From a virus: DNA of 33,133 bases. Shown here piece by piece: positions 6,187 through 14,541 of the stretch. Within the stretch, counting starts at the first letter, position 1. Each line of letters starts with the position of its first letter. Location: positions 1 to 33,133 of IMG/VR virus record IMGVR_UViG_3300007539_000092. One strand, written 5' to 3'. The notes below the pieces were generated by a model that made no database searches, had not been told where the DNA came from, and saw only the letters and a list, made by a program, of their open reading frames with translations. The position numbers and the translations under genes were made by a program.

Positions 6187-7909
6187 GTGGCAAGATCCCA
6201 TCGAAATGATGGAAGAATACGTTTCAAGTGTCATTGCAGGCGAGATCGTTGCTTGTAAGTCGATCACTGCTGCCTGCAAGCGTCACCGTAAAGACTTAGC
6301 AAGGCAAGGCGACGAAGATTTCCCGTACTACTTCGATGAGGAACATGCGAGAAATGTTTGCAACTTCTATCCTACCTGCATCAAGCACAGCATCGGTAAA
6401 GATGTTGGCAAGCCGTTTGTCTTACAGCCTTGGCAGGTCTTTGCAGTCGCTTCTATCTTCGGATGGAAATCGAACGACAATGACTGCCGCAGATATCGTA
6501 AGGCATACATCTCCGTTGCAAGGAAAAACGGTAAATCAACACTTGCTGCTGCCATGTGTCTCTACTGTGCAGGGTTCGACTACAACCCAGTAAGCAAAGG
6601 ATTCGAGAACGTAGCTCAGGTCGTCTTAGCAGCATCTAAAAAAGAACAGGCGGATCGTGTAACGATGGCCGAGTGTGTCAGGATGCGAGGACAGAGTGAA
6701 GTCCTGACAGAAATGAGCAGCTTCAAAAATCGTCAGATTACCTTTCAGCACAACAGTGGTCATATCATCACAGTAGGCTCAGATAAAGCTTTCGATGGGC
6801 TGAGTCCGCACGTTTGTAACATCGACGAAATGCACAGTTTCCGATCAGCAGGAAACCAGAAAGAGTTCCTCGATACGATGAAAACAGGGTCAGGTGCTAG
6901 AACACAAAGCATCTTCCTTGTGACCACTACAGCAGGCTCTACGTCCTCTGAGCTATGGAAGTCGGAATGGAACTACGCTACAGGTGTTGTCACCGGAGAG
7001 TACGACGATGAGTCATACTTTACTCTTAGCTATGAACTCGATGAGGATGACGATCCTCTCGATCCTGATAATTGGATTAAGGCAAACCCATGCTTGGGTG
7101 TGACGCTTACCAAAGAGTTCCTCGAAGATCAGGCTAAACCGGCAGCAGCGGATAGCTTGGCTTTGAATCGATTTACTCGGTATCACGGCAACCGACTGGT
7201 CAGCAACCTTGATACTGCTTTTGACCTCGACCAATGGGACAAGTGCGAAGGTGAGCTTTCTGACTGGCAAGATGCAGACGCTATAGGAGCGGCGATTGAC
7301 CTTGGAGCGAGAGACGACCTTGCCAGCCTATGCCTGTGTGCCAGATTCCCAACAGACGACTTTGTTGAAGACGCAGAAGGCAATCAAAAAGTAATCTATA
7401 GATATGAAGTTAAGTCCTACTCGTACCTAGCAATGGATAGCGTCAGGGACATCTCGGTAAAGCCTTTCTGCGACTTTATAGAAGATGGACTTCTGATACG
7501 ATCTCGGTTTCCGCTGAGTGAACTTGAGCGTGATTGTGTCAAGTATTGCAGGGAGACTGGGTGCTATCAGGTAGCCTTCGATCCGTACAACGCTCAGCAG
7601 GCAGGCGAAAGAATTTCGCAAGAAGGGATAGAAGCTGTTACGATGGCGCAAACAACTAGGCACTTTAACGAGCCAATAGGGGAGATTCGAGCGGCAATCA
7701 GTGATGGTCGCTTGAAACATGACGGAAACAAACTGCTCCGATGGGCGGTTGGTAATGCGATTATCGTCACAGATCGTCAAGATCGAATGATGTACGCAAA
7801 AAACGAGTGTGAACCCGGAAAGAAAATTGACCCCGTAGTTGCGATGACGATGGCTTTTGCGAGAGCAGTAGCAATGCCAAGTCGTAGCGAAGGCTACTTT
7901 ACCTACTGA
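6173..7909 (+). CDS. terL: Terminase large subunit (ATPase/nuclease)
   Basis: The motor that pumps DNA into the prohead and cuts it. At about 578 residues it has the normal length of Terminase_1/HK97-type enzymes. Visible parts: the adenine/Q region LQPWQ (about 84-88), Walker A ARKNGKST (116-123), Walker B VCNIDEMH (214-221), and the coupling motif TTTAGST (251-257). The C-terminal RNase H-like nuclease shows GAAIDLGARDDLASL, VAFDPYNAQ and DPVVAMTMAFARA with acidic residues in place. The start is TTG 6173 or GTG 6179, overlapping terS by 14 or 8 bases; neither choice is decided by a clear ribosome site. Confidence 0.93.
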   Translation: MAVDEWQDPIEMMEEYVSSVIAGEIVACKSITAACKRHRKDLARQGDEDFPYYFDEEHARNVCNFYPTCIKHSIGKDVGKPFVLQPWQVFAVASIFGWKSNDNDCRRYRKAYISVARKNGKSTLAAAMCLYCAGFDYNPVSKGFENVAQVVLAASKKEQADRVTMAECVRMRGQSEVLTEMSSFKNRQITFQHNSGHIITVGSDKAFDGLSPHVCNIDEMHSFRSAGNQKEFLDTMKTGSGARTQSIFLVTTTAGSTSSELWKSEWNYATGVVTGEYDDESYFTLSYELDEDDDPLDPDNWIKANPCLGVTLTKEFLEDQAKPAAADSLALNRFTRYHGNRLVSNLDTAFDLDQWDKCEGELSDWQDADAIGAAIDLGARDDLASLCLCARFPTDDFVEDAEGNQKVIYRYEVKSYSYLAMDSVRDISVKPFCDFIEDGLLIRSRFPLSELERDCVKYCRETGCYQVAFDPYNAQQAGERISQEGIEAVTMAQTTRHFNEPIGEIRAAISDGRLKHDGNKLLRWAVGNAIIVTDRQDRMMYAKNECEPGKKIDPVVAMTMAFARAVAMPSRSEGYFTY

Positions 7910-7917
7910 GTAAAAAT

Positions 7918-9255
7918 ATGTTCAAAAGTCTAGTTGGAACTCTGTTCAATCAGCAGACAAGCACTGCTGCGAATCCCGCTGCATGGCTCTTGCAGTCCCT
8001 TGGACTAAGCGGCAAGTCATCAAGCGGTATCAATGTCTCAATCAACTCTGTACTCGGCATCCCTGAAGTGTGGATGGCTGTCAGCAAAATCTCAGGTCAT
8101 CTAGCTCAGATGCCTATCGATTGCCACAAGTACGAAGGTGATGACCGCAACTACACTGAGCGTGTCTACAACGATGCCGGGGCAAGAATCCTAGCAGAAC
8201 CAAGTGAGTTCTTTACACACTCGACGATCATCGAAAAGTGGGTAGTCGATGGTCTGCTCTATGGCAACGGTCGTCTATACGTCGAGAGAGCCGCTAATGG
8301 TCAACCGATTGGCTTGTATCCTCTCCAAGCTGAGAACTGTACTACTGTCGTGGCTGACGGTGAACGGTGGCACACTGTCTCCATTGACAGTGCGTCCGCC
8401 GTTTCTTCATTAGAAAGAAAAGAAAATCAAGAATCGACAATGTATAAGATCCCTGATCGGGACATCCTCTACCTTATAGGTCTTTCGAGAAACGGATGGT
8501 GGGGCGAGAACCCAATCGAGATCCTCAAAGATACCTTTGGTTTGTCGATTGCCGGTCGTGAAGCATCAGGATCTACTTTCCGAAATGCAGGTCGTCCCGG
8601 TCTACTACTCGAAGCTCCACGAGGTGCTTTCCGTACTGCTAAAGAAGCCAGCGAGTTCCTGTCTCAGTTTAACGAAGCACATGAAGGACTCGACAAGTCT
8701 GGTAAGACCGGAATGATCCGAGAAGGTATGAAGGCTCAGGTGCTACCTAACGATGGCAACACCGGAGGATATGTCCAGCAGCGTCAGTTCCAGCGTGAGT
8801 CTGCTGCGATGATCTTCCTGCTTGAGTCAATCTTCGGTGACAACACTGGCTCAACTTACAAAAGTGTGACTGAGCGAAATGCTGCATACATCACTAACTG
8901 CTTAGGCAGATGGATCAACAAGATTCAAGATGAATGTGACAAAAAGCTACTTAGTGGTCGCCAAAAGGCAGCAGGTAGCTACTGCTACAAGATGGATACT
9001 TCATCGCTCTACAAACATGACAAGATCAGCTTGGCTCAATACACAAGCAACCTGCGTCAGCAAATGATGATCTCAGGAAACGAAGTAAGAGAGCTACATG
9101 GCATGAAGCCAGTCGATGAACTGACCGACGATTACAACCCTCATGCGAACATGCAATCTCAACAGCCATCCGAGCCAGTAGAGGAGATCGAAGAGTACGA
9201 AACCGTTCCTGAACCGGATGACGGTACAGAGATCGATGCTGCTGAGAAAGAATAA
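7918..9255 (+). CDS. Portal protein (HK97 family)
   Basis: This 445-residue protein forms the dodecameric ring at the head vertex through which DNA passes. Typical HK97 portal elements are present: PEVWMAVSKISGHLAQMPI near residues 50-70, WVVDGLLYGNGRLYVER, the stem region with RNAGRPGLLLEAPRG, and the C-terminal ISGNEVRELHGMKPVD. The last 40 residues are very acidic and probably disordered. The gene follows the large terminase by 8 bases. The ribosome site before ATG 7918 is weak, suggesting translation coupled to the gene upstream. Confidence 0.92.
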   Translation: MFKSLVGTLFNQQTSTAANPAAWLLQSLGLSGKSSSGINVSINSVLGIPEVWMAVSKISGHLAQMPIDCHKYEGDDRNYTERVYNDAGARILAEPSEFFTHSTIIEKWVVDGLLYGNGRLYVERAANGQPIGLYPLQAENCTTVVADGERWHTVSIDSASAVSSLERKENQESTMYKIPDRDILYLIGLSRNGWWGENPIEILKDTFGLSIAGREASGSTFRNAGRPGLLLEAPRGAFRTAKEASEFLSQFNEAHEGLDKSGKTGMIREGMKAQVLPNDGNTGGYVQQRQFQRESAAMIFLLESIFGDNTGSTYKSVTERNAAYITNCLGRWINKIQDECDKKLLSGRQKAAGSYCYKMDTSSLYKHDKISLAQYTSNLRQQMMISGNEVRELHGMKPVDELTDDYNPHANMQSQQPSEPVEEIEEYETVPEPDDGTEIDAAEKE

Positions 9256-9281
9256 CCAACCCTAATGAAGAGAGTTTAACA

Positions 9282-9905
9282 ATGAAGTTCGAGACCTCCC
9301 CTGAAGAAAAGACCATCACCATGCGCGGTGGCATCGGTGACTTTGATGGCCACATCTCTGCCGATGATTTTATTGATGCACTCAATCAGCATGAAGGTGA
9401 TATCACTATCCACCTAGACTCTCCCGGTGGGTCAGTCACCGATGGTCTTGCTATTCATAACGCAATACTAAATTACGATGGGAAGATCGACATACATATT
9501 GATACTTTATGCGCGTCGATTAGCACTGTGATTGCCTGTGCTGCAAGCGGAAAAGTTCTGATGAATAGCAACGCTAAATATATGATCCACCGAGCTTGGA
9601 CGGTTGCGATGGGTAACGCCAAAGACTTCCGAGGCATGGCGGATATTATGGAAATGATGGACAAGGATATCGCAGAAACCTATGTCGCTAAAGCAGGTGG
9701 CGAGTCTGATGACTGGCTTGCGATGATGGACAAGGAGACTTGGTTTGACGCAGAAAAAGCGTTAGAAATCGGTCTTGTCGATGAAATCGTTGATATGAAG
9801 AGGAAGTACAAAGATGAGGAACCGAAGGCATCGGTGATCTCACCTAACGTGCAGATCCTAGCAAGAGAGACTGCTAGAAGGATCAAGCTCAGGACTACGA
9901 TTTAG
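9282..9905 (+). CDS. ClpP-like head maturation protease
   Basis: A 207-residue serine protease of the ClpP/crotonase fold that processes the capsid during prohead maturation. Evidence: HLDSPGGSVTDGLAIHNAI (oxyanion Gly-Gly near 49-50), CASISTVIACAASG with Ser79 the likely nucleophile, MIHRAW with His103, and ETWFDAEKALEIGLVDEI near 152-169. It lies between portal and capsid genes as expected. The glycine normally preceding the nucleophile block (GxAAS) is replaced (TLCAS), a minor oddity. Confidence 0.9.
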   Translation: MKFETSPEEKTITMRGGIGDFDGHISADDFIDALNQHEGDITIHLDSPGGSVTDGLAIHNAILNYDGKIDIHIDTLCASISTVIACAASGKVLMNSNAKYMIHRAWTVAMGNAKDFRGMADIMEMMDKDIAETYVAKAGGESDDWLAMMDKETWFDAEKALEIGLVDEIVDMKRKYKDEEPKASVISPNVQILARETARRIKLRTTI

Positions 9906-9913
9906 TGCAAAGT

Positions 9914-9942
9914 TTGACACATTTTTTGAGTATTGATAACCT
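9914..9942 (+). promoter_or_regulatory. Possible sigma70-like promoter for the capsid gene
   Basis: TTGACA (9914-9919) is a consensus -35, and 17 bp later TAACCT (9937-9942) is a poor -10. It lies in the 81-bp gap between protease and capsid genes and would let the capsid be transcribed more strongly than its neighbours. Confidence 0.4.
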
Positions 9943-9986
9943 CTACTACTCATTGTGAAGCAATGACCCAAACGAAAAGGAAACCA

Positions 9987-11240
9987 ATGGTCAGGCGAAA
10001 TCAAAACGACATCAAAGCTGAGTTGAGCGAAGTTTCGCTTGAACTAGAGGCTTTGGCAAAATCGGAATCAGCTTCGATTGAGGAACTTCAAGAGCTACAA
10101 GCGAAAGCTGATGTGCTTGAGAAGGAGTTCGATCAAGCTGTTGAACTAGAAAAGATCAAGGCTGAAATCTTAGCGAAGCGTGAGTCAGAAGCTCAGGCAG
10201 CGGTACAGCCAGCAGTTTTTGAAGCAACGCAACCCGCCCTAAAGGAAGTCAAAGAAGTGATTCCAGCAACCGCAAAGTCCCAGAAGTCGAAGATTTTCGC
10301 ATCGAGCGAAGATGCTTACACCGCAGGCATGTACCTTGCCGCTCTCGGTGGAGACCACAAAGCAAAAGAGTTCATGGCAGCACAGTCTGGCGGAACTGAC
10401 AACAAGGGCGGTTTTGCCGTGCCTTCCGTTTTGTCGAATCAACTTATTAACCTAGTTGAAGAATTTGGCGTTGCCCGTCAATACTGTCAGCGAATTGTGA
10501 TGAGCAGCGACAACTGGTCAGTACCGAAGGTCACTGCACAAGCATCGATTTCGTACCCGGACGAGGCAGCAGCGATCTCCGACTCAGATGTGACCTTCAG
10601 TCAAATTTCTTTAAGCGCAAAGAAAATGGCTTCAATGGTAAAGATGTCTACCGAGATCAGCGAAGATGCTGTGATCTCAATGGTTGACACCATCACTCAG
10701 AGCTTGGCTTTGTCCTTGGCAACTGCTGAAGATGACAACCTGTTCAACGGTGTTGCATCTGCAATCAACGCAAACGGCATTGCTGGTGACTCAAGTGTTG
10801 ATGACACCAATGTTGCTTCTCTTGCTGCCCTTGCATTGACTGACATCACTGCATGTGCAACAGGTATCGGCAACCCTGTTCGTGGCGCACAGAACGCATT
10901 TTTCCTATCACCAACGGTCTATCACGGGGCTGTAAGGGATTTGGTCAACGCTGCCGGTGGTAACACCATTGCAGACCTTGAAGGTGGTCAGCGTCCATTG
11001 TTGATGGGCTACCCAGTAGTTCTTACCAATATCCTGCCATCGGCTCCTGCTTCCGGCGAACTGGTTGCAGTGTTCGGTGACTTGCGACTTGGTTGCTACT
11101 TTGGTGATCGTCGTTCCGTAAACTTCAAAGTTCTTAACGAACTGTTTGCTGCTAACGATCAGGTCGGTATTCAATGCACCAGCCGAATCGACATCAAGGT
11201 TGCTAACCCAGAAGTTCTTAGCAAAATCACCATCACTTGA
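9987..11240 (+). CDS. Major capsid protein (HK97 fold)
   Basis: The main shell protein, about 417 residues. Residues about 5-70 are a charged coiled coil (IKAELSEVSLELEALAKSE onward), the delta/scaffold domain normally removed by the protease encoded just upstream. The body starts with SGGTDNKGGFAVPSVLSNQL and contains ISLSAKKMASMVKMSTEIS, the P-domain and spine signatures of HK97 capsids. The likely cleavage site is between the coiled coil and that body, near residues 95-110. ATG 9987 is preferred because AAAAGGAAA precedes it; ATG 9963 would add eight residues. Confidence 0.92.
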   Translation: MVRRNQNDIKAELSEVSLELEALAKSESASIEELQELQAKADVLEKEFDQAVELEKIKAEILAKRESEAQAAVQPAVFEATQPALKEVKEVIPATAKSQKSKIFASSEDAYTAGMYLAALGGDHKAKEFMAAQSGGTDNKGGFAVPSVLSNQLINLVEEFGVARQYCQRIVMSSDNWSVPKVTAQASISYPDEAAAISDSDVTFSQISLSAKKMASMVKMSTEISEDAVISMVDTITQSLALSLATAEDDNLFNGVASAINANGIAGDSSVDDTNVASLAALALTDITACATGIGNPVRGAQNAFFLSPTVYHGAVRDLVNAAGGNTIADLEGGQRPLLMGYPVVLTNILPSAPASGELVAVFGDLRLGCYFGDRRSVNFKVLNELFAANDQVGIQCTSRIDIKVANPEVLSKITIT

Positions 11241-11242
11241 TA

Positions 11243-11467
11243 ATGGCTAAGGTTAAATTTAAGACTGCCCGTATGGGATTTCCTGCGGGCAGTATCGTGG
11301 ATGAGTCTGCGATAAAAGAAGGAGTGTTGAAAACACTTTGGGCGTTTGGTGTACTTGAGAAGGTTAAAGATGACCGCAAACTGGACGATAAACCGAACGA
11401 CAAGCCCATCAAGCCTAGTCGTAAGCGTAGCTCAAGCAAAAAGCCACCTGCGTCTAAGTCCGAGTGA
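11243..11467 (+). CDS. Small basic-tailed head-region protein
   Basis: A 74-residue protein starting at ATG 11243 just after the capsid stop. The N-terminal half (VKFKTARMGFPAGSIVDESA, then a short helix) is compact; the C-terminal 25 residues are lysine, serine and proline rich (RKRSSSKKPPASKSE) and likely disordered or DNA-binding. Position between capsid and connector genes suggests a head accessory or completion role. The last 98 bases overlap the next gene in another frame. Confidence 0.6.
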   Translation: MAKVKFKTARMGFPAGSIVDESAIKEGVLKTLWAFGVLEKVKDDRKLDDKPNDKPIKPSRKRSSSKKPPASKSE

Positions 11468-11972
11468 TACAACACATGATGACCAGTTGCAGCTTCTTAT
11501 CGAGGCTGCGACTGAGCGTCTTGAGCAAGACCTCGACCGTCAGATCATGACTGCAACTTATGAGCAGACACAGTTTGACTGGAACGAGAATGACCCACTG
11601 AAAGGTGAGGTCAAGCTTTACAAAAAAGCAATCACCAACATACAGTCTGTCAAATACTTTGACGAAGATGGTGTCGAGAACACTATGGCATCGAGTGCCT
11701 ACATCTTCGATTCTGGCAGAGGATCACTCTTCGTAGATCCCGGCGAGGATTGGCCGACTGTTGAGCCAAACAATCCTAACGCAGTCAAAGTGACCTTCAG
11801 TGCAGGCTATGGCACTGATGCGTCTTGTGCGCCGAGGACGATGAAAACAGCGATCCTACTGTGTGTAGGCAAATGGTTCTTCGACCCTGCACAAGAAGGC
11901 AGTGCATTGCACTCTCAGGAAGTCGCCTATGAGCGTCTCGTTTCTACGCTGATGAGGAGTAGCTACCCATGA
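11370..11972 (+). CDS. Head-tail connector (gp6-like adaptor)
   Basis: A 200-residue protein that probably sits under the portal as the adaptor ring. VSVAQAKSHLRLSPSDTTHDDQL followed by LLIEAATERLEQDLDRQI is the standard opening of gp6-like connectors, and the C-terminus (MKTAILLCVGKWFFDP) also fits. ATG 11370 has GAGAAGG 7 bases upstream, and places its first 33 codons inside the preceding gene. Its stop overlaps the next start (ATGA). Confidence 0.8.
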   Translation: MTANWTINRTTSPSSLVVSVAQAKSHLRLSPSDTTHDDQLQLLIEAATERLEQDLDRQIMTATYEQTQFDWNENDPLKGEVKLYKKAITNIQSVKYFDEDGVENTMASSAYIFDSGRGSLFVDPGEDWPTVEPNNPNAVKVTFSAGYGTDASCAPRTMKTAILLCVGKWFFDPAQEGSALHSQEVAYERLVSTLMRSSYP

Positions 11973-12319
11973 GCATTAGAAAACGAATCGGGATGCGTAG
12001 GTGGACTGCTACCTTCACACGGCATGACGGCAACACTGACAGTTATGGTCAACCAACGTACAAGACAGACGCAGATTGGGATGTCGTTACGCAGGCTTGG
12101 CCATGCGAGCTAATCACAACAGTTGGTGGCGAGATCGTCAGGGGACGAATGACACACGAAAAAACGACTCATGTTGCTTACGGCGAGTTCTACGGAACTG
12201 GCGAACTGACAACAAAAGACCGATGTGTGATCGATGGAAAGAACTACGGCATCTCAGCAATCATCGATACCGATGGTTTGCAGATGGAAAGACGGATTGA
12301 ACTCAGAGGGGAGTTCTGA
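11969..12319 (+). CDS. Head closure / head-tail joining protein
   Basis: A 116-residue protein of the head-tail joining type (SPP1 gp16/HK97 gp9-like), which closes the head after packaging. Typical features are the opening RWTATFTRHDGNTDSYGQPTY, an internal conserved G(E)IVRG, and THVAYGEFYGTGELTTKDR followed by GKNYGI. Overlaps the previous gene by ATGA and is followed directly by the tail completion gene (TGATG), matching the usual connector order. Confidence 0.78.
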   Translation: MSIRKRIGMRRWTATFTRHDGNTDSYGQPTYKTDADWDVVTQAWPCELITTVGGEIVRGRMTHEKTTHVAYGEFYGTGELTTKDRCVIDGKNYGISAIIDTDGLQMERRIELRGEF

Positions 12320-12741
12320 TGCCTAACGTATTGCCTACGCTTATCTCTGTGACGAAAGCATACCAGAGGGTGCATGATCTCTGCTCAGGTAGAGTGTATG
12401 CAGACTTTATACCCGAGGGTTCAGCGAAACCTGCTGCTATACTTTTCTCGACGTATGAGGAACCCTTTGATTGCCTAATCGAATTTATGCCGATCTCGAT
12501 TGCTACAGTGCGATTTGAGGCATACGGTGAGACAAGAGAAGAGGCTAACGACTTGTCAGAAGCTATCGAACAATCGCTAAGTGGGTACACAGGTCAGCTA
12601 GCGGGAGACGATGTATTTATAAACGGTGTGTCTCGGCAGACTGGTCAAATTCATTTGGTTGATATTCCCAACGATGGGACTGATAATTGGCAGTTCAGGA
12701 CCGCTCAAAGCTTTGAAGTTTCGTATACGAAAAGGATTTAA
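12319..12741 (+). CDS. Tail completion / terminator protein (DUF3168-like)
   Basis: A 140-residue protein likely to cap the tail tube and join it to the head. PTLISVTKAYQRVHDLC at the start, VRFEAYGETREEANDLSEAIEQSLSGYTG in the middle and FRTAQSFEVSYT at the end fit the DUF3168/tail terminator pattern, with the conserved helix that counts off element lengths and a closing beta strand. Position between the joining protein and the tube protein supports the call. Confidence 0.72.
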   Translation: MPNVLPTLISVTKAYQRVHDLCSGRVYADFIPEGSAKPAAILFSTYEEPFDCLIEFMPISIATVRFEAYGETREEANDLSEAIEQSLSGYTGQLAGDDVFINGVSRQTGQIHLVDIPNDGTDNWQFRTAQSFEVSYTKRI

Positions 12742-12743
12742 CA

Positions 12744-13151
12744 ATGGCGTATTATATTGGTAAAGGTGCAACATTCTCAGCACCCGGTGTAACTAGCGCG
12801 TGTGCTAGAAGCATTAGCATCTCTGGTTTTTCGCGAGATAAGATTGAAACCACTTGCCTCGACGAAGCAGGTGATTTCCGAACTTATGTTCCATCCGCTT
12901 TTACCGATGCTGGTGAAGTTACTGCTACAATTGCTGCTGAGGCTGCAATGCCTATTGGTTCCGTAGGAGACATTGGAACCATTACTGTTAGCTTCGGTAC
13001 ATCTGCTGAAGCAACGCCATCGAACGGACCATCTCTAACGGGTAGCGGTTTTATTACCGATATATCAAGCTCTGAGATCAACGGCACAAGCTTGGTTGAA
13101 TACACCATCACTTGTTGCTTTGATGGTGAAACAGAACCAACCTTCTCATAA
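12744..13151 (+). CDS. Major tail tube protein
   Basis: A 135-residue, mainly beta protein that would stack as hexamer rings to form the tail tube. The opening MAYYIGKGATFSAPGV, the internal IETTCLDEAGDFRTYVPS (a typical tube-protein loop) and the closing EYTITCCFDGE fit small tube proteins. AAAAGGATTTAACA precedes ATG 12744. Position after the tail completion gene and before the chaperone genes is the expected place. Confidence 0.75.
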   Translation: MAYYIGKGATFSAPGVTSACARSISISGFSRDKIETTCLDEAGDFRTYVPSAFTDAGEVTATIAAEAAMPIGSVGDIGTITVSFGTSAEATPSNGPSLTGSGFITDISSSEINGTSLVEYTITCCFDGETEPTFS

Positions 13152-13163
13152 TGAGGGTGAATA

Positions 13164-13472
13164 GTGGGACGAGTTGAATTAGAAAAAGAAATCGGACTTG
13201 GCTTGATGTCAGGCAAGGAAATCGACCTTAAACGATACAGGGTCAAGTTCGATGGTCATCATGTAGCTTTCAAAAACCAGAAGTTCGGAAGTCCGATCAA
13301 CTTGATAGTAAAGCTCAATGATGAGGATATTCAACTCGTCGCACGAGAGGTCAACGATATTCTGCACGATGATCCACAAGTCAATCGACTGATTGGCGTT
13401 TGGGAACACGAGCAGTCAGGACAAGAAGAAGATCAGGGAGAAATTGAATATGACATCTTTGACGAGGGATAA
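13164..13472 (+). CDS. Hypothetical tail-region protein
   Basis: A 102-residue protein starting at GTG 13164, preceded by GAGGGTGA. It has a basic start (LKRYRVKFDGHHVAFKNQKFGS) and a strongly acidic end (HEQSGQEEDQGEIEYDIFDEG). It is not clearly related to a known family. It lies between the tube gene and the tail assembly chaperone and overlaps the latter by 23 bases, suggesting coupled translation and a role in tail assembly. Confidence 0.6.
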   Translation: MGRVELEKEIGLGLMSGKEIDLKRYRVKFDGHHVAFKNQKFGSPINLIVKLNDEDIQLVAREVNDILHDDPQVNRLIGVWEHEQSGQEEDQGEIEYDIFDEG

Positions 13473-13803
13473 GCTTTTTTCGCTCAAACCAGAGCCAAAG
13501 AAGCATGAGGTTGAGGGATTCGGTGTCGTCTATATCAAGCCATTGACTGAATTGATGCGGTCAAGAAGGATTTCAGAGTTGTTAAACGACAAAGGAAAGC
13601 CGGACAAGGCTACGCAAGAAAAGCGTCGAGCAAACAGTATTATCGACCAAGTTTGTGACGAAAACGGAAAAGCGTTGTTCGAGCCTTCTGACCTGAAGCA
13701 GATACTTGAGCTTGATGGTGCAAAGCTAGATGAACTTTGCCATGCGATTTCTGAGTTCAATATAAAACAGGAAAAAAAAGAAGAGGGCGAGTTGAAAAGC
13801 TAG
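13450..13803 (+). CDS. Tail assembly chaperone, short form (gpG-like)
   Basis: A 117-residue protein in the position of lambda G, which coats the tape measure protein during tail assembly. ATG 13450 has GGGAG about 10 bases upstream, overlapping the previous gene. The body (EGFGVVYIKPLTELMRSRRI, LFEPSDLKQILELDGAKLDEL) is helical and charged as expected. The reading frame ends at 13801-13803, but shortly before that it contains a slippery AAAAAAA (13773-13779) that allows a -1 shift into the downstream frame (separate entry). Confidence 0.75.
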   Translation: MTSLTRDKLFSLKPEPKKHEVEGFGVVYIKPLTELMRSRRISELLNDKGKPDKATQEKRRANSIIDQVCDENGKALFEPSDLKQILELDGAKLDELCHAISEFNIKQEKKEEGELKS

Positions 13804-14027
13804 TTAAGCATTTCAAGAGAAATCATCGATTGAGATGGGCTTTTATCGTTTGTCAAAAATTAAAGATAGATGACCCAGTTCATTGGATGAATACTGTAAG
13901 CCCCACATTACTAGATCAATGGATAGCTTTCGAGATTGTAGAAAGAGAGTCGGGTAACTCAAACTCTGGTGATCCAGAGGACGCAAGAGCAAAAATAGAG
14001 GCAATGGCGAACCAATGGCAAAAATGA
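13450..14027 (+). CDS. Tail assembly chaperone, frameshifted long form (gpGT-like)
   Basis: Reading from 13450 to the slippery heptamer A-AAA-AAA (13773-13779) and slipping back one base joins 110 codons to an 82-codon extension ending at 14027, giving 192 residues. The -1 frame is open throughout after the slip, and begins RRGRVEKLVKHFKRNHRLRWAF. LRWAFIVCQKLKIDDPVHW and SPTLLDQWIAFEIVE have the usual look of the T half of gpGT (tryptophan in the closing helix). The downstream half has no convincing start of its own (TTG at 13830 only). Expected ratio of short to long form is unknown here. Confidence 0.75.
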
Positions 14028-14533
14028 GAATGGGAATCGACCTTAGTGACTTGTTTGCAAAGGCACTAGAAGGAGTCAGAGCCGACATCCAACTTGCGGT
14101 ACACAAAGAAGTCGGCAACAAGGTAGGTCAAATATCTGCTAGCACAATACAGCAGCAAATGAGAAACAAAGGAATAAAAAGAGCAAAAGCAACAGGAACT
14201 CATAACAAACGATCTAGGAAGGAAAAGGCTGCGGCAAACCAATACGGTTCGATGCTAGACACCTACTACAAGGTCTGGAGGAGTAAAGACCTCAACAAAG
14301 ACATAGTTTTTGCCGGTACAACTGACGCATCGTATAAGGCAAGATTCCGAAATGACGGATGGACTAATCATCATTACTGGGGGGAAAACTCTGGCAACAA
14401 CGTCAGCGGTAAAGGCTTTATTGAAGATAGTCAAAAAATATTAGAGAGACAGATCCCAGCCGTAGTTAATTCGACTATGAAGCGAGTTCTGGCGAACCCT
14501 GCAAAATATAAACGTAAGTACAAAATTAGCTAG
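14015..14533 (+). CDS. HK97 gp10-like tail/neck component
   Basis: A 172-residue basic protein, start ATG 14015 overlapping the end of the chaperone frame (ATG 14024 is an alternative). It has a helical start (DLFAKALEGVRADIQLAVHK), a lysine-rich middle (RAKATGTHNKRSRKEKAAAN), then YKARFRNDGWTNHHYWGE and GKGFIEDSQKILE, resembling HK97 gp10-type neck proteins (conserved aromatic/His patch and a closing helix). Such genes usually lie before the tube gene; here it lies between chaperone and tape measure. Confidence 0.55.
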   Translation: MAKMRMGIDLSDLFAKALEGVRADIQLAVHKEVGNKVGQISASTIQQQMRNKGIKRAKATGTHNKRSRKEKAAANQYGSMLDTYYKVWRSKDLNKDIVFAGTTDASYKARFRNDGWTNHHYWGENSGNNVSGKGFIEDSQKILERQIPAVVNSTMKRVLANPAKYKRKYKIS

Positions 14534-14541
14534 GTGTTACG

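Noticed and set aside
9933-9986. TTG-initiated 18-codon extension of the capsid protein
   Set aside because: No ribosome site at TTG 9933, it overlaps a possible promoter, and AAAAGGAAA before ATG 9987 fits better.
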